A stretch of 13,620 nt of DNA, taken from assembly GCA_028277865.1 (NCBI GenBank), contig JANQFM010000187.1:1-13620 (forward strand), written 5' to 3'. Both the position numbers and the translations under genes were made by a program. Shown one piece after another: positions 7,226-13,620 of this stretch (positions within the stretch are counted from its first letter, which is position 1; each line of letters starts with the position of its first letter). Origin of the DNA: Acidobacteriota bacterium (GTDB taxonomy: Bacteria > Acidobacteriota > UBA6911 > RPQK01 > DATIPO01). The notes beneath the pieces are model-generated. The model had not been told where the DNA came from and did no database searches. It was given only the letters and a program-made list of their open reading frames with translations.

Positions 7226-8866
7226 TCACTGAAGATCAGGTTTTTCGACGGGGCCGCACAATCGCAGAAGCAATCCTTCGGCGCCGGCCAGATCAAGGCC
7301 GGAAAGATCGACGACGCCCCTGCGCTTCATCGAGGACGAGACCGCAATCTCAGCCCTGGCGCCGCAACAGCTCACGTCCAGCTGCAAATCCCTGGGTCCG
7401 AAGTTGAGGCAGATCAGGTAGGAGTCGCTGCCCGGATGGGTGCGAAGAAAGGCGAATACCTCTTCATAAGGCGTGTCCAGCGACGAATAATCGCCAACGC
7501 TCAAGGCGGGCGCCTGCCGCCTGAGCCGCGTCAAGGCCCGGAACAGGTTGAGGTGGGAATCGGCACGCTCTTGCTGGGCGGCAACATTGATGGTTTCGTA
7601 ATCGGGCGTCAGCGGAAGCCAGGGCCCCTCGGCCGATCGGGTGAAGCCGGCTTGGCAAGTCCCGTCCCAGGGCATGGGCGTACGGGCTTGGTCCCTTCCC
7701 ATGGAGTTGGCCAATTCGGGCAGGTTGAGCGAGATGGGGTCGCGGACCACGTCGGCAGGGATGTCCACGCTCTCGTGCCCCAGCTCCTCGGCGTAATAGA
7801 CAGTCGGCGTTCCCCTGAGCGTGAGCAGCAGCATGTTGGAAACCCGGGCCTGGCGAGGCGTTACTCGGGTAGCCGATCGGGGCCGGTCGTGGTTGCTGGC
7901 CACCCAATTGGGCCACCCGCCGGGCGGCAGGAGAGATTCGTATTCTTCGACCAGTCGCCGCACGGCTGAGGCTTTCCATTCGCAAAGCAGGAGGTGAAAA
8001 TTGAAGGGGAGATGGCACCCGGACAGATCGCGCCCGTAGTATCTGACCAGCCGGTCCAACGGAAGGTAAACCTCACCCACCATGACCCGGTCCGAATACT
8101 CGTCCACCACCTTGCGGAACTGGGCGACCAGTTTCTGGGTGCCCGCCAGATCCTGGGTGCGGCAGTGGATCAGGCTTTGGAAGGGGAAGATTCCGTCCCA
8201 ATCGGGGTTGGCAGGCTCGTCCCGGAAGAGTTCGTCCTTGACCATCCGGTAGATCACGTCGACTCGAAAGCCGTCCACTCCCCTGTCGAGCCAAAAGCGC
8301 ATCACCTCCTGCATGGCCGGCAGGACGTCCGGATGGCGGTAGTTCAGCTCGGGCTGATGGGTGTCGAACTGATGCAGGTAGTACTGGCCGCTGGCTTCGT
8401 CCAAGGTCCAGGCGGGGCCGCCGAAATGGCTCAGCCAGTTGTTGGGAGGGCCGCCCTCCGGTCCCGGATCGTGCCAGATGTACCAGTCGCGCTTGGGATT
8501 GTCGCGGCTGGAACGGCTTTCCAAAAACCAGTGATGCTCGTCCGAGGTATGGTTGGGAACCAGGTCCATGAGCAGTTTCATCCCTGCCGCATGGACCTCT
8601 TCCAAAAGCCTGTCGAACGTTTCAAGGTCGCCGAAAAGCGGGTGGATGCCGCAATAGTCGGCCACATCGTATCCGTTGTCGTGCAGGGGCGACGGATAGA
8701 CGGGAGAAAGCCACAGGGCATCGACGTTGAGGCTTTGCAGGTAGTCCAGGCGGTCGATGATGCCCTGCAGGTCGCCGTAGCCGTCTTGATCGCTGTCCTG
8801 AAACGACATCGGGTAGATCTGGTAAACGATCCCCTTCTGCCACCAAGCCCACTCATTCACTGACAT
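7226..8866 (-). CDS. GH13 family alpha-glucosidase (oligo-1,6-glucosidase/maltase-like)
   Basis: 546 aa, no signal peptide, so cytoplasmic. It is a retaining glycoside hydrolase with the GH13 (beta/alpha)8 barrel. The N-terminal Ca2+ loop DSDQDGYGD is at 24-32, region I NHTSD around His106, the nucleophile Asp203 in GFRVDVI, the acid/base Glu265 in MVGEVY, and the transition-state Asp327 in ASNHDRPR. The C-terminal beta domain starts near residue 460. The residue after the nucleophile is Val204; in Bacillus enzymes Val here goes with alpha-1,6 activity and Ala or Thr with maltase specificity, so isomaltose-type or broad alpha-glucoside use is possible. Related GH13 subfamilies also include sucrose hydrolases and trehalose synthases; I cannot assign the subfamily. 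Its ATG overlaps the kinase gene by 14 bp (an in-frame GTG at 8860 is an alternative), supporting co-translation with the sugar kinase. Confidence 0.93.
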   Translation of the reverse strand: MSVNEWAWWQKGIVYQIYPMSFQDSDQDGYGDLQGIIDRLDYLQSLNVDALWLSPVYPSPLHDNGYDVADYCGIHPLFGDLETFDRLLEEVHAAGMKLLMDLVPNHTSDEHHWFLESRSSRDNPKRDWYIWHDPGPEGGPPNNWLSHFGGPAWTLDEASGQYYLHQFDTHQPELNYRHPDVLPAMQEVMRFWLDRGVDGFRVDVIYRMVKDELFRDEPANPDWDGIFPFQSLIHCRTQDLAGTQKLVAQFRKVVDEYSDRVMVGEVYLPLDRLVRYYGRDLSGCHLPFNFHLLLCEWKASAVRRLVEEYESLLPPGGWPNWVASNHDRPRSATRVTPRQARVSNMLLLTLRGTPTVYYAEELGHESVDIPADVVRDPISLNLPELANSMGRDQARTPMPWDGTCQAGFTRSAEGPWLPLTPDYETINVAAQQERADSHLNLFRALTRLRRQAPALSVGDYSSLDTPYEEVFAFLRTHPGSDSYLICLNFGPRDLQLDVSCCGARAEIAVSSSMKRRGVVDLSGLDLAGAEGLLLRLCGPVEKPDLQ

Positions 8867-9776
8867 CCTGCCCCGCCTCTTCTCTTAAGCCGTGACCCAG
8901 GCAGGCGGCACCGAAGACGCCTGATGAATCACCCAACTGGTGCCGCAGGATCGGTGTGTCGGCAAAGTCGCTGAAAACGTTTCGGTGCACCTCCCTCAAC
9001 CCTTCGTCGTAAAGGAAGCGGATATTGGAGACTCCTCCTCCCAAGACGACGGCATCAGGGTCGAGGATGTTGATGACGTTTGAAAGTGCCAGGCCAAAGT
9101 TGGTCAGGAACTCTGCTTTCCAGCGGCGGGCAGCCCCCGTGGCGAGCCCCGAATCGAGGCGCGACACGATTTCGGGAAGGCCCAGCCTTTCTGCGGTCAA
9201 CTCGTTCCAGCGGCGCTGCAAAGCCGGGCCGCTCAAATAGGTCTCGACACAGCCCCTGCGACCGCAAAAACAGAGGTTGCCTTGGGGATGCAGAGTGCTG
9301 TGGCCCCATTCGCCACCGATGAGAAGGCGCCCTTGATGGACTTTGCCGTCGAGCACGATGCCGCCTCCCACCCCGGTGCCCATGATGACTCCGAAGACAT
9401 TTTGAAAGCCGCGGGCCGCTCCGAAATGGGCTTCTGCCAGGGCAAAGCAATTGGCGTCGTTTTCCATTTTGACCTCAACGCCCAAAGAGGCCTCAAGATC
9501 GTCCTTGAAGGGCATCCCGTTCAGGCACACCGTATTGCTGTTGCGCAGGAATCCGCTACGCGGCGAAATCGATCCGGGTGTGCAGATGCCGATTCTGCAG
9601 CCGCCGGTCGACGCCTTCTGAAGATCACGGATCAGGCCGGAGATGCGTCCGACAATCGCTTCGTATCCCTCTTCCTGCAAGGTGGGGATTCTGCGGCGGA
9701 CCACCACTTCGGAATCCTCGCCCAAGAGGATTCCCTCGATTTTCGTCCCCCCCAGATCGATTCCGATTCGTTGCAT
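8853..9776 (-). CDS. ROK-family sugar kinase, Mak fructokinase-like
   Basis: 307 aa from the ATG at 9776; an ATG at 9800 would add eight residues ahead of the conserved N-terminus MQRIGIDLGGTK. It is a cytosolic ATP-dependent hexokinase. Counted from 9776, the phosphate loop DLGGTK is at 7-12, the catalytic Asp107 lies in ENDANC, and the ROK motif GEWGH has Glu156 and His159. The zinc site is formed by His159 and CFCGRRGC (Cys169, Cys171, Cys176). Stretches such as PGSISP, LNGMPF, NILDPDAVVLGGG and GDSSGV resemble E. coli Mak (manno/fructokinase) more than glucokinase Glk or NagK, from memory of those sequences. This makes fructose or another hexose the likely substrate. The gene overlaps the alpha-glucosidase by 14 bp and follows a symporter by 40 bp, so it probably phosphorylates the sugar released or imported by its neighbours. 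Confidence 0.93.
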   Translation of the reverse strand: MQRIGIDLGGTKIEGILLGEDSEVVVRRRIPTLQEEGYEAIVGRISGLIRDLQKASTGGCRIGICTPGSISPRSGFLRNSNTVCLNGMPFKDDLEASLGVEVKMENDANCFALAEAHFGAARGFQNVFGVIMGTGVGGGIVLDGKVHQGRLLIGGEWGHSTLHPQGNLCFCGRRGCVETYLSGPALQRRWNELTAERLGLPEIVSRLDSGLATGAARRWKAEFLTNFGLALSNVINILDPDAVVLGGGVSNIRFLYDEGLREVHRNVFSDFADTPILRHQLGDSSGVFGAACLGHGLREEAGQDVSE

Positions 9777-9816
9777 GATCAAATGGGGTCGTGTCGGCAT
9801 CCAGCCTGTGCAGCCT

Positions 9817-11436
9817 TCAGCCGCTGAAATAGAGCCAGACCAGCCCCACCAACGCGGCCAGGAGAAGGCTCAAAAGCAGATCCCTGCGCCGCCCCGGATC
9901 GGGGGATTCCCTTGCAGGCGCGGACGTCGTGGCGTAGGTCAGGCCGGCCAACTGAGCATCGCCGAGGCGCGGGGCGGTCAGGCTGACGACGATCAGCACC
10001 GCCGTACAGACGACGAACAACAGCACGGCGAAGTGCAGGAAATTGATGTCCGCGTAGCTGTGCAGCCAACCCGTCAGGGAGTCCTTGTTCAATTCCGCCA
10101 CCAATCGCCCCATGCCCAGCACGAAGCCGACCAGAAGAGAGGCCATGGCCCCTCTGGCATTGGCCCGCCTCCAAAACAGGCCCACCAGGAAGACCGCCGC
10201 TATGGGAGGCGAGATATAGGCCTGGACGCTCTGCAGGTATTGGTAGAGCTGTCCTGAAATCAGCTTAATCATGGGGATCCAGGCCAGGCCGAACAAAACC
10301 AGGACGACGGTCGAGACCTGCCCCACCACCACCAGCCTTCGATCGGGTGCTTCGGGATGCAGCTTTTTGTAGATGTCCCAGGTGATCAAGGTCGAGCAAG
10401 AGTTGAAGACCGAAGACAGCGAACTCATCAAGGCGGCCAAGAGCCCGGCCACCACCAGGCCTTTGAATCCAACCGGGAGAAGGGTTCCGATCAAGGTCGG
10501 CAGAGCGTGATCCGGTTCGGCCAACTCGAGCCGTCCCTGCTGGGCCAGGCTGTAGGCGACGACTCCGGGAAGGACGAAAATAAAAAGCGGCAACACCTTG
10601 AGAAAGCCGCCGAAGATGGTTCCGCGCCGCGCCTGCTGCTGATTTCCTGCCGAAAGCACCCTTTGTACGATGAACTGGTCTGTACACCAGTACCAGACAC
10701 CCAGGATGGGAGCCCCGAAGAGGATGCCGGTCCAGGGAAAGGCCGGATCGGAAATGGGTTTCCACATGTCGAAGAAACTGCTGCCGGCTGTCTGGTAAAG
10801 AGCAGGCCAGCCCCCTAATTCCCCCAGCCCGATGAAAAGGACGGCCGCCGATCCGGAAACCAGGACGAACATCTGCAGCATGTCGGTGTATAGCACCGCC
10901 CGCAGCCCGCCCAAGACGGTGTAGACGCCGGTTGCGGCCACCACCACCAAAGCGCCGACCCAGAAATCGATACCCATCAAGGCCTCGAAGACGATTCCGC
11001 CGGCTGCAATGGTGACCGAGATCTTGGTCAGGACGTAGCCCACGATGGAAATGATGGCCAGATACCAGCGTGCGCCGGAAGAGTAGCGGCGTTCCAGGAA
11101 TTCCGGCATGGTGAAGACGCCGCTTCTGAGGTAGAAGGGGACGAAGACCCATCCCAGGATGAGCAGGATGAGCGAAGCCAGGATTTCGAACTGCCCCACC
11201 GCCACCCCGCTGGCGGCGCCGGTTCCGGCCAGGCCCACCAGATGTTCGGAACCGATGTTGGAGGCGAAAAGCGAAGCACCGATGATGAACCAGCCGACAT
11301 TGCGGCCGGCCAGAAAATAGCCCGCCGAAGTTTCCCGTGTCGATTTTTCACGGCGGGTCGCCCAGTAGGCCACTCCGAAGACCAAAAGGAAGTAGACGAG
11401 AATGATGACCCAATCGAAGCTGCCCAGTTTCGCCAC
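9817..11436 (-). CDS. SGLT1-like sodium:glucose symporter (SSS family), first of the cluster
   Basis: 539 aa from a GTG at 11436, about 14 membrane helices, Na+-coupled sugar import. The start is supported by GGAGGGG just upstream and by an N-terminus (AKLGSFDWVIILVYF) that matches the SGLT family; the frame stays open to 11514 but that leader is not conserved. By eye against human SGLT1 it keeps SNIGSEHLVGLAGTGAASG (His65 = H83), GQFE (Glu84 = E102), WYWCTDQFIVQR (Tyr249/Trp250 = Y290/W291), FLK (Lys280 = K321), MSSLSSVFNSCSTL in TM8 and YLQSVQAYISPPIAAVF (Gln402 = Q457). Nearly the full sugar site is therefore present, which suggests glucose or galactose as cargo. It is the first gene of the sugar cluster; the kinase starts 40 bp further on. 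Confidence 0.93.
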   Translation of the reverse strand: MAKLGSFDWVIILVYFLLVFGVAYWATRREKSTRETSAGYFLAGRNVGWFIIGASLFASNIGSEHLVGLAGTGAASGVAVGQFEILASLILLILGWVFVPFYLRSGVFTMPEFLERRYSSGARWYLAIISIVGYVLTKISVTIAAGGIVFEALMGIDFWVGALVVVAATGVYTVLGGLRAVLYTDMLQMFVLVSGSAAVLFIGLGELGGWPALYQTAGSSFFDMWKPISDPAFPWTGILFGAPILGVWYWCTDQFIVQRVLSAGNQQQARRGTIFGGFLKVLPLFIFVLPGVVAYSLAQQGRLELAEPDHALPTLIGTLLPVGFKGLVVAGLLAALMSSLSSVFNSCSTLITWDIYKKLHPEAPDRRLVVVGQVSTVVLVLFGLAWIPMIKLISGQLYQYLQSVQAYISPPIAAVFLVGLFWRRANARGAMASLLVGFVLGMGRLVAELNKDSLTGWLHSYADINFLHFAVLLFVVCTAVLIVVSLTAPRLGDAQLAGLTYATTSAPARESPDPGRRRDLLLSLLLAALVGLVWLYFSG

Positions 11437-11439
11437 AGC

Positions 11440-11446
11440 CCCTCCA
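11440..11446 (-). promoter_or_regulatory. Shine-Dalgarno of the SGLT1-like symporter (sets GTG start)
   Basis: GGAGGGG on the minus strand precedes the GTG at 11436 by about 3-5 nt. The only nearby ATG (11447) is in another frame, which leaves the GTG as the best start. Confidence 0.55.
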
Positions 11447-11503
11447 TCTCGATTCAAGTTCCTGCCGAAGTGCGACGGATCATACCACGGGCAATTTGCG
11501 GAA

Positions 11504-11592
11504 TTTCGCGCCACGACGCAAACAACGCAAAGGGAAGAAAAAAACCGGCTTTCATCATTGTGGCTCTTGCGTCTTGGCGTCTTGGCGCGAAA
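11504..11592. repeat. Periodic palindrome, octamer variant, copy 3
   Basis: Inverted arms at about 11504-11532 and 11565-11592 begin TTTCGCGCC on each strand and continue as CGC(C/A)(A)AGA-type octamers, with a one-base indel and a few mismatches between arms. The layout (TTTC, a purine, then CGC octamers, then a purine-rich interior) is the same as in copies 1 and 2, with AA or CA replacing the AG dinucleotide. It occupies most of the gap between the FG-GAP protein and symporter genes. The right arm encodes the last 12 residues and stop of the FG-GAP protein. Confidence 0.82.
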
Positions 11593-13306
11593 CCTTCTCC
11601 TGCAAAATGAGCACTTCCTGGTTCACAGGCACATTTTCCAGGCGGCTGGCGCCGCCTGCAGGCCATCGCACTTGAACAGATTCGGCCTGCCGGCACTTGC
11701 CCATGCCGAAGTGGAGCCTAAAATCATCCTGGGACAGATAGCTGGAGCCGGAGCGGACTTCCGCCAGCTGCAGGAGTCCGCCGCATTGGACGCGGACCTG
11801 GGCGCCCAGGGCAAAGCGGTTGCCGCCCTTTCCTCGCAGTCTGACCCTCAGCCAATTGGCGGCATTGCCGCCCTCGTTTCGAAGCACCCGGGCAGCGCCG
11901 TCGAGATCAGTGACGACCACATCCAGGTCTCCGTCGTTGTCCAGATCGCCAAAGGCGGCGCCTCGGCTGACACCCGGCTTCGTGAGCGGCTGGCCCAATT
12001 GCGCAGAGACTTCGGAGAAGATTCCGTCGGCATTGTTTCGATAGGCCAGGATGGGCTGAGCGTAGCTGGTCCCCGCCGACGTCCCTTCCACTTGCGGGTA
12101 GACATGCCCGTTGACAGCCAGGATGTCCAGCCAGCCGTCGTTGTCGAAATCGATGAATCCGGTTCCCCAGCCGACCAGGGCCAAACTGGCTGAGGAGGTT
12201 CCGGCCGGCGAGGCGACGTCGGTGAATAGAAGCTGGGCGTCGCGCCGGTAAAGGGCGTTGTGCTCGCGCGAGAAATTGGTGACGTACAGATCCAGCCAGC
12301 CGTCGCGGTTGTAATCTCCCACCGCGACTCCCATCGATCCCTGCTCCCTTCCGTCATCACCCAGGGCCGTCCCTGACAGATAGCCGATCTCCTCGAATGT
12401 GCCGTCTGCCTTGTTTCGATACAGGAAGTTGGGTCCGGCGTCGTTGGCGACGAAAAGGTCGGGCCATCCGTCCTGATCGAGGTCGGTCCAGGCGACCCCC
12501 AGGCCATAGCGGCCTTGCGGATCGGCTACCCCCGCCTCTTTCGAAACCTCGGAGAAACGTCCGCCGGGTTCTTGGCGAAACAGTGCGTCGGCAGCACCCG
12601 GCAGACCTCTGGGGCCGCATTGGACAGGGATTCCCTGATAGCGGCAAAACCGCCCCTTGCCGAATTCGGGCAAGTCGTCGAGCCGAAAGCCCACGTAGTT
12701 GGCCACGAACAGATCCAGGTCGCCGTCGTTGTCGTAGTCGGCAAAGCCGCAGCCGGACGAGTAGCGGGGATCGTCCAAGCCCAGCCCGGGCGCCACGTCT
12801 TCAAAAACGCTTCTTCCCTTGTTTCGGTAAAGCCGGTTGGGGCCGAATGAAGTGATGTAGAAGTCGAGCATCCCGTCTGCGTCGTAGTCGGCCACGCAAC
12901 CGCCCATCCCCCAACCCGGTGCAGCCACGCCGGCTGATTCGGCGACCTCGTCGAAAGTGCCGTCATGCAGGTTGCGATAGAGATGGCTTTTGAGCGCTTG
13001 GGGCTGGGAGGCGCTTTGGACGGTCAGCGAATTGACGAAATAGATGTCCAGCCAGCCGTCGTCGTCAAAATCGAACAGCAGGACACCGCCGCTCATCGAC
13101 TCGACGATGTATTTCTTTTCAGGCGCTGATGGGTGCTGAAACCGGATGCCGCTCTGCTGCGTGACATCGACGAACCGGACCCGGGCTCCCGACTGGGCCA
13201 CTGCCTCCGAACCGCTTCCCGCCAGCGCCGCGAGAAAAAGCAAGCGCAATAATCGGTCAACTCGTTTGTTGCACCCACGCCAATGACTCCACAATCCCAT
13301 AATCAT
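11555..13306 (-). CDS. Secreted FG-GAP/VCBS repeat protein with C-terminal ASPIC/UnbV domain (CRTAC1-like)
   Basis: 583 aa (or 581 from ATG 13300). A signal peptide (RLLRLLFLAALAG, cleavage near AVAQ at 35-38) sends it out of the cytoplasm. It carries seven Ca2+-binding DxDxDG-type loops at 79-87, 140-148, 190-198, 275-283, 331-339, 386-394 and 454-462, each followed by a short strand ending in VN, AN, TN or a variant. This spacing fits a seven-bladed integrin-alpha-like propeller. A Cys-containing insert (CRYQGIPVQCGP, 221-232) lies between blades 3 and 4, as in bacterial CRTAC1 relatives. The ASPIC/UnbV domain follows at about 484-568 (NRFALGAQVRV, SGSSYLSQ, LHFGMG, VRWPAGG). Such proteins are numerous in Acidobacteria, Planctomycetes and Bacteroidetes; their molecular role is not established, and carbohydrate or protein binding at the cell surface is only a guess. 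The last 12 residues (VSRQDAKTQEPQ) are encoded by a hairpin repeat and are probably not part of the fold. Confidence 0.93.
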   Translation of the reverse strand: MIMGLWSHWRGCNKRVDRLLRLLFLAALAGSGSEAVAQSGARVRFVDVTQQSGIRFQHPSAPEKKYIVESMSGGVLLFDFDDDGWLDIYFVNSLTVQSASQPQALKSHLYRNLHDGTFDEVAESAGVAAPGWGMGGCVADYDADGMLDFYITSFGPNRLYRNKGRSVFEDVAPGLGLDDPRYSSGCGFADYDNDGDLDLFVANYVGFRLDDLPEFGKGRFCRYQGIPVQCGPRGLPGAADALFRQEPGGRFSEVSKEAGVADPQGRYGLGVAWTDLDQDGWPDLFVANDAGPNFLYRNKADGTFEEIGYLSGTALGDDGREQGSMGVAVGDYNRDGWLDLYVTNFSREHNALYRRDAQLLFTDVASPAGTSSASLALVGWGTGFIDFDNDGWLDILAVNGHVYPQVEGTSAGTSYAQPILAYRNNADGIFSEVSAQLGQPLTKPGVSRGAAFGDLDNDGDLDVVVTDLDGAARVLRNEGGNAANWLRVRLRGKGGNRFALGAQVRVQCGGLLQLAEVRSGSSYLSQDDFRLHFGMGKCRQAESVQVRWPAGGASRLENVPVNQEVLILQEKVSRQDAKTQEPQ

Positions 13307-13333
13307 TTGACTTGATGGCTTCTGCGAGTATGC

Positions 13334-13620
13334 AGCCCGCTTTAGCGGGGTTTCCCGGAAGGCATTTATGCCCGAAGGGATGCTAGGCCAGTCCTTTCAG
13401 GGCTGGTTAGCAGCCAGCCTGTAATGGGCCAGCCCGTTTGAACGGGCTTGACGCCGCAGGCTTCAGCCAACCCCCGGGCTGCCGCTCGGAATTCGCGCCT
13501 CCCCGCATGAGCAGTGGCTGAAGCCTGAAGAACAAGCCCGTTCAAAACGGGCTGGGATCGATTTTCATCAGCTTTGCCACCAGCCCTGAAGGACTGGCCT
13601 AACGGCCCGAAGGGCTGAAG
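13334..13620. repeat. Nested palindrome cluster (REP-like), runs to window edge
   Basis: Noncoding stretch upstream of the FG-GAP protein gene. Three pairs of inverted arms share one centre near 13492: outer 13384-13407 with 13579-13601 (one-base gap), middle 13429-13450 with 13533-13555 (one extra A), inner 13457-13469 with 13515-13527 (perfect 13 bp). The outer and middle arms are themselves small hairpins, e.g. AGCCCGTT-TG-AACGGGCT. Further small hairpins flank it: CCCGCT-TT-AGCGGG at 13336-13349, GGCAT-TT-ATGCC at 13361-13372 and GCCC-GAA-GGGC at 13605-13615. I see no credible gene in it. The pattern resembles clusters of REP-type elements; no associated transposase is visible in the window. 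Confidence 0.88.

Noticed and set aside
7994..8863. 289-codon plus-strand open frame.
   Set aside because: Opposite the GH13 gene, whose catalytic motifs are all intact; a shadow frame.
11479..11484. TATGAT on the minus strand upstream of the symporter operon as a -10 promoter element.
   Set aside because: One match of five in six bases, but no acceptable -35 hexamer at 16-18 bp; too weak to report as a promoter.
11402..12193. 263-codon plus-strand open frame.
   Set aside because: Antisense to the FG-GAP/UnbV gene and crosses the repeat; no supporting features.
13307..13620. Insertion sequence or transposon end at the right edge.
   Set aside because: Many palindromes but no transposase frame and no identifiable target duplication; described as a REP-like cluster only.

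Overview
The window looks like accessory or metabolic chromosome from a GC-rich bacterium. The Acidobacteriota are my best guess. That rests on a CRTAC1-like FG-GAP/UnbV secreted protein, a short stand-alone ATP-dependent ligase, SGLT-like symporters and palindromic intergenic repeats. It is an inference from gene types; no rRNA or other phylogenetic marker is present. Eight of the nine genes are on the minus strand; only the ligase is on the plus strand.

Region 1 (1-4555, minus strand, transcribed right to left): two unrecognised envelope-type proteins (a signal-peptide protein, then a two-helix membrane protein with an FxLyD-like domain) lie upstream of the two subunits of a heterodimeric ABC exporter. 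The exporter genes overlap by an ATGA junction. The first subunit has the degenerate Walker B (Asp in place of the catalytic Glu). The second runs off the left edge of the window and is partial.

Region 2 (4556-5655): a divergent intergenic region holding a long hairpin repeat, a short ligase gene with only the nucleotidyltransferase domain (plus strand), then a convergent intergenic region holding a second type of hairpin built from heptamers.

Region 3 (5656-11436, minus strand): a tight four-gene sugar cluster in the order SGLT1-like Na+/sugar symporter, ROK sugar kinase closest to Mak-type fructokinase, GH13 alpha-glucosidase, second SGLT-like symporter. Spacings are 40 bp, a 14 bp overlap and 13 bp. 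The simplest reading is uptake, hydrolysis and phosphorylation of an alpha-glucoside, possibly sucrose because a fructokinase-like enzyme sits beside an alpha-glucosidase. The two symporters start with GTG and TTG behind strong Shine-Dalgarno sequences.

Region 4 (11437-13620): a secreted seven-bladed Ca2+-binding FG-GAP propeller with a C-terminal UnbV domain. Its last 12 codons and stop lie inside a hairpin repeat. A dense nested palindrome cluster follows to the right edge.

The most unusual material is non-coding. Four intergenic palindromes have arms that are themselves short tandem arrays (octamers CGCNNAGN at three sites, heptamers GGAACAN at one), with arm mismatches concentrated at the last base of each unit. 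A separate palindrome of about 220 bp at the right end has arms made of smaller hairpins. I found no CRISPR array, tRNA, rRNA, transposase or integrase.
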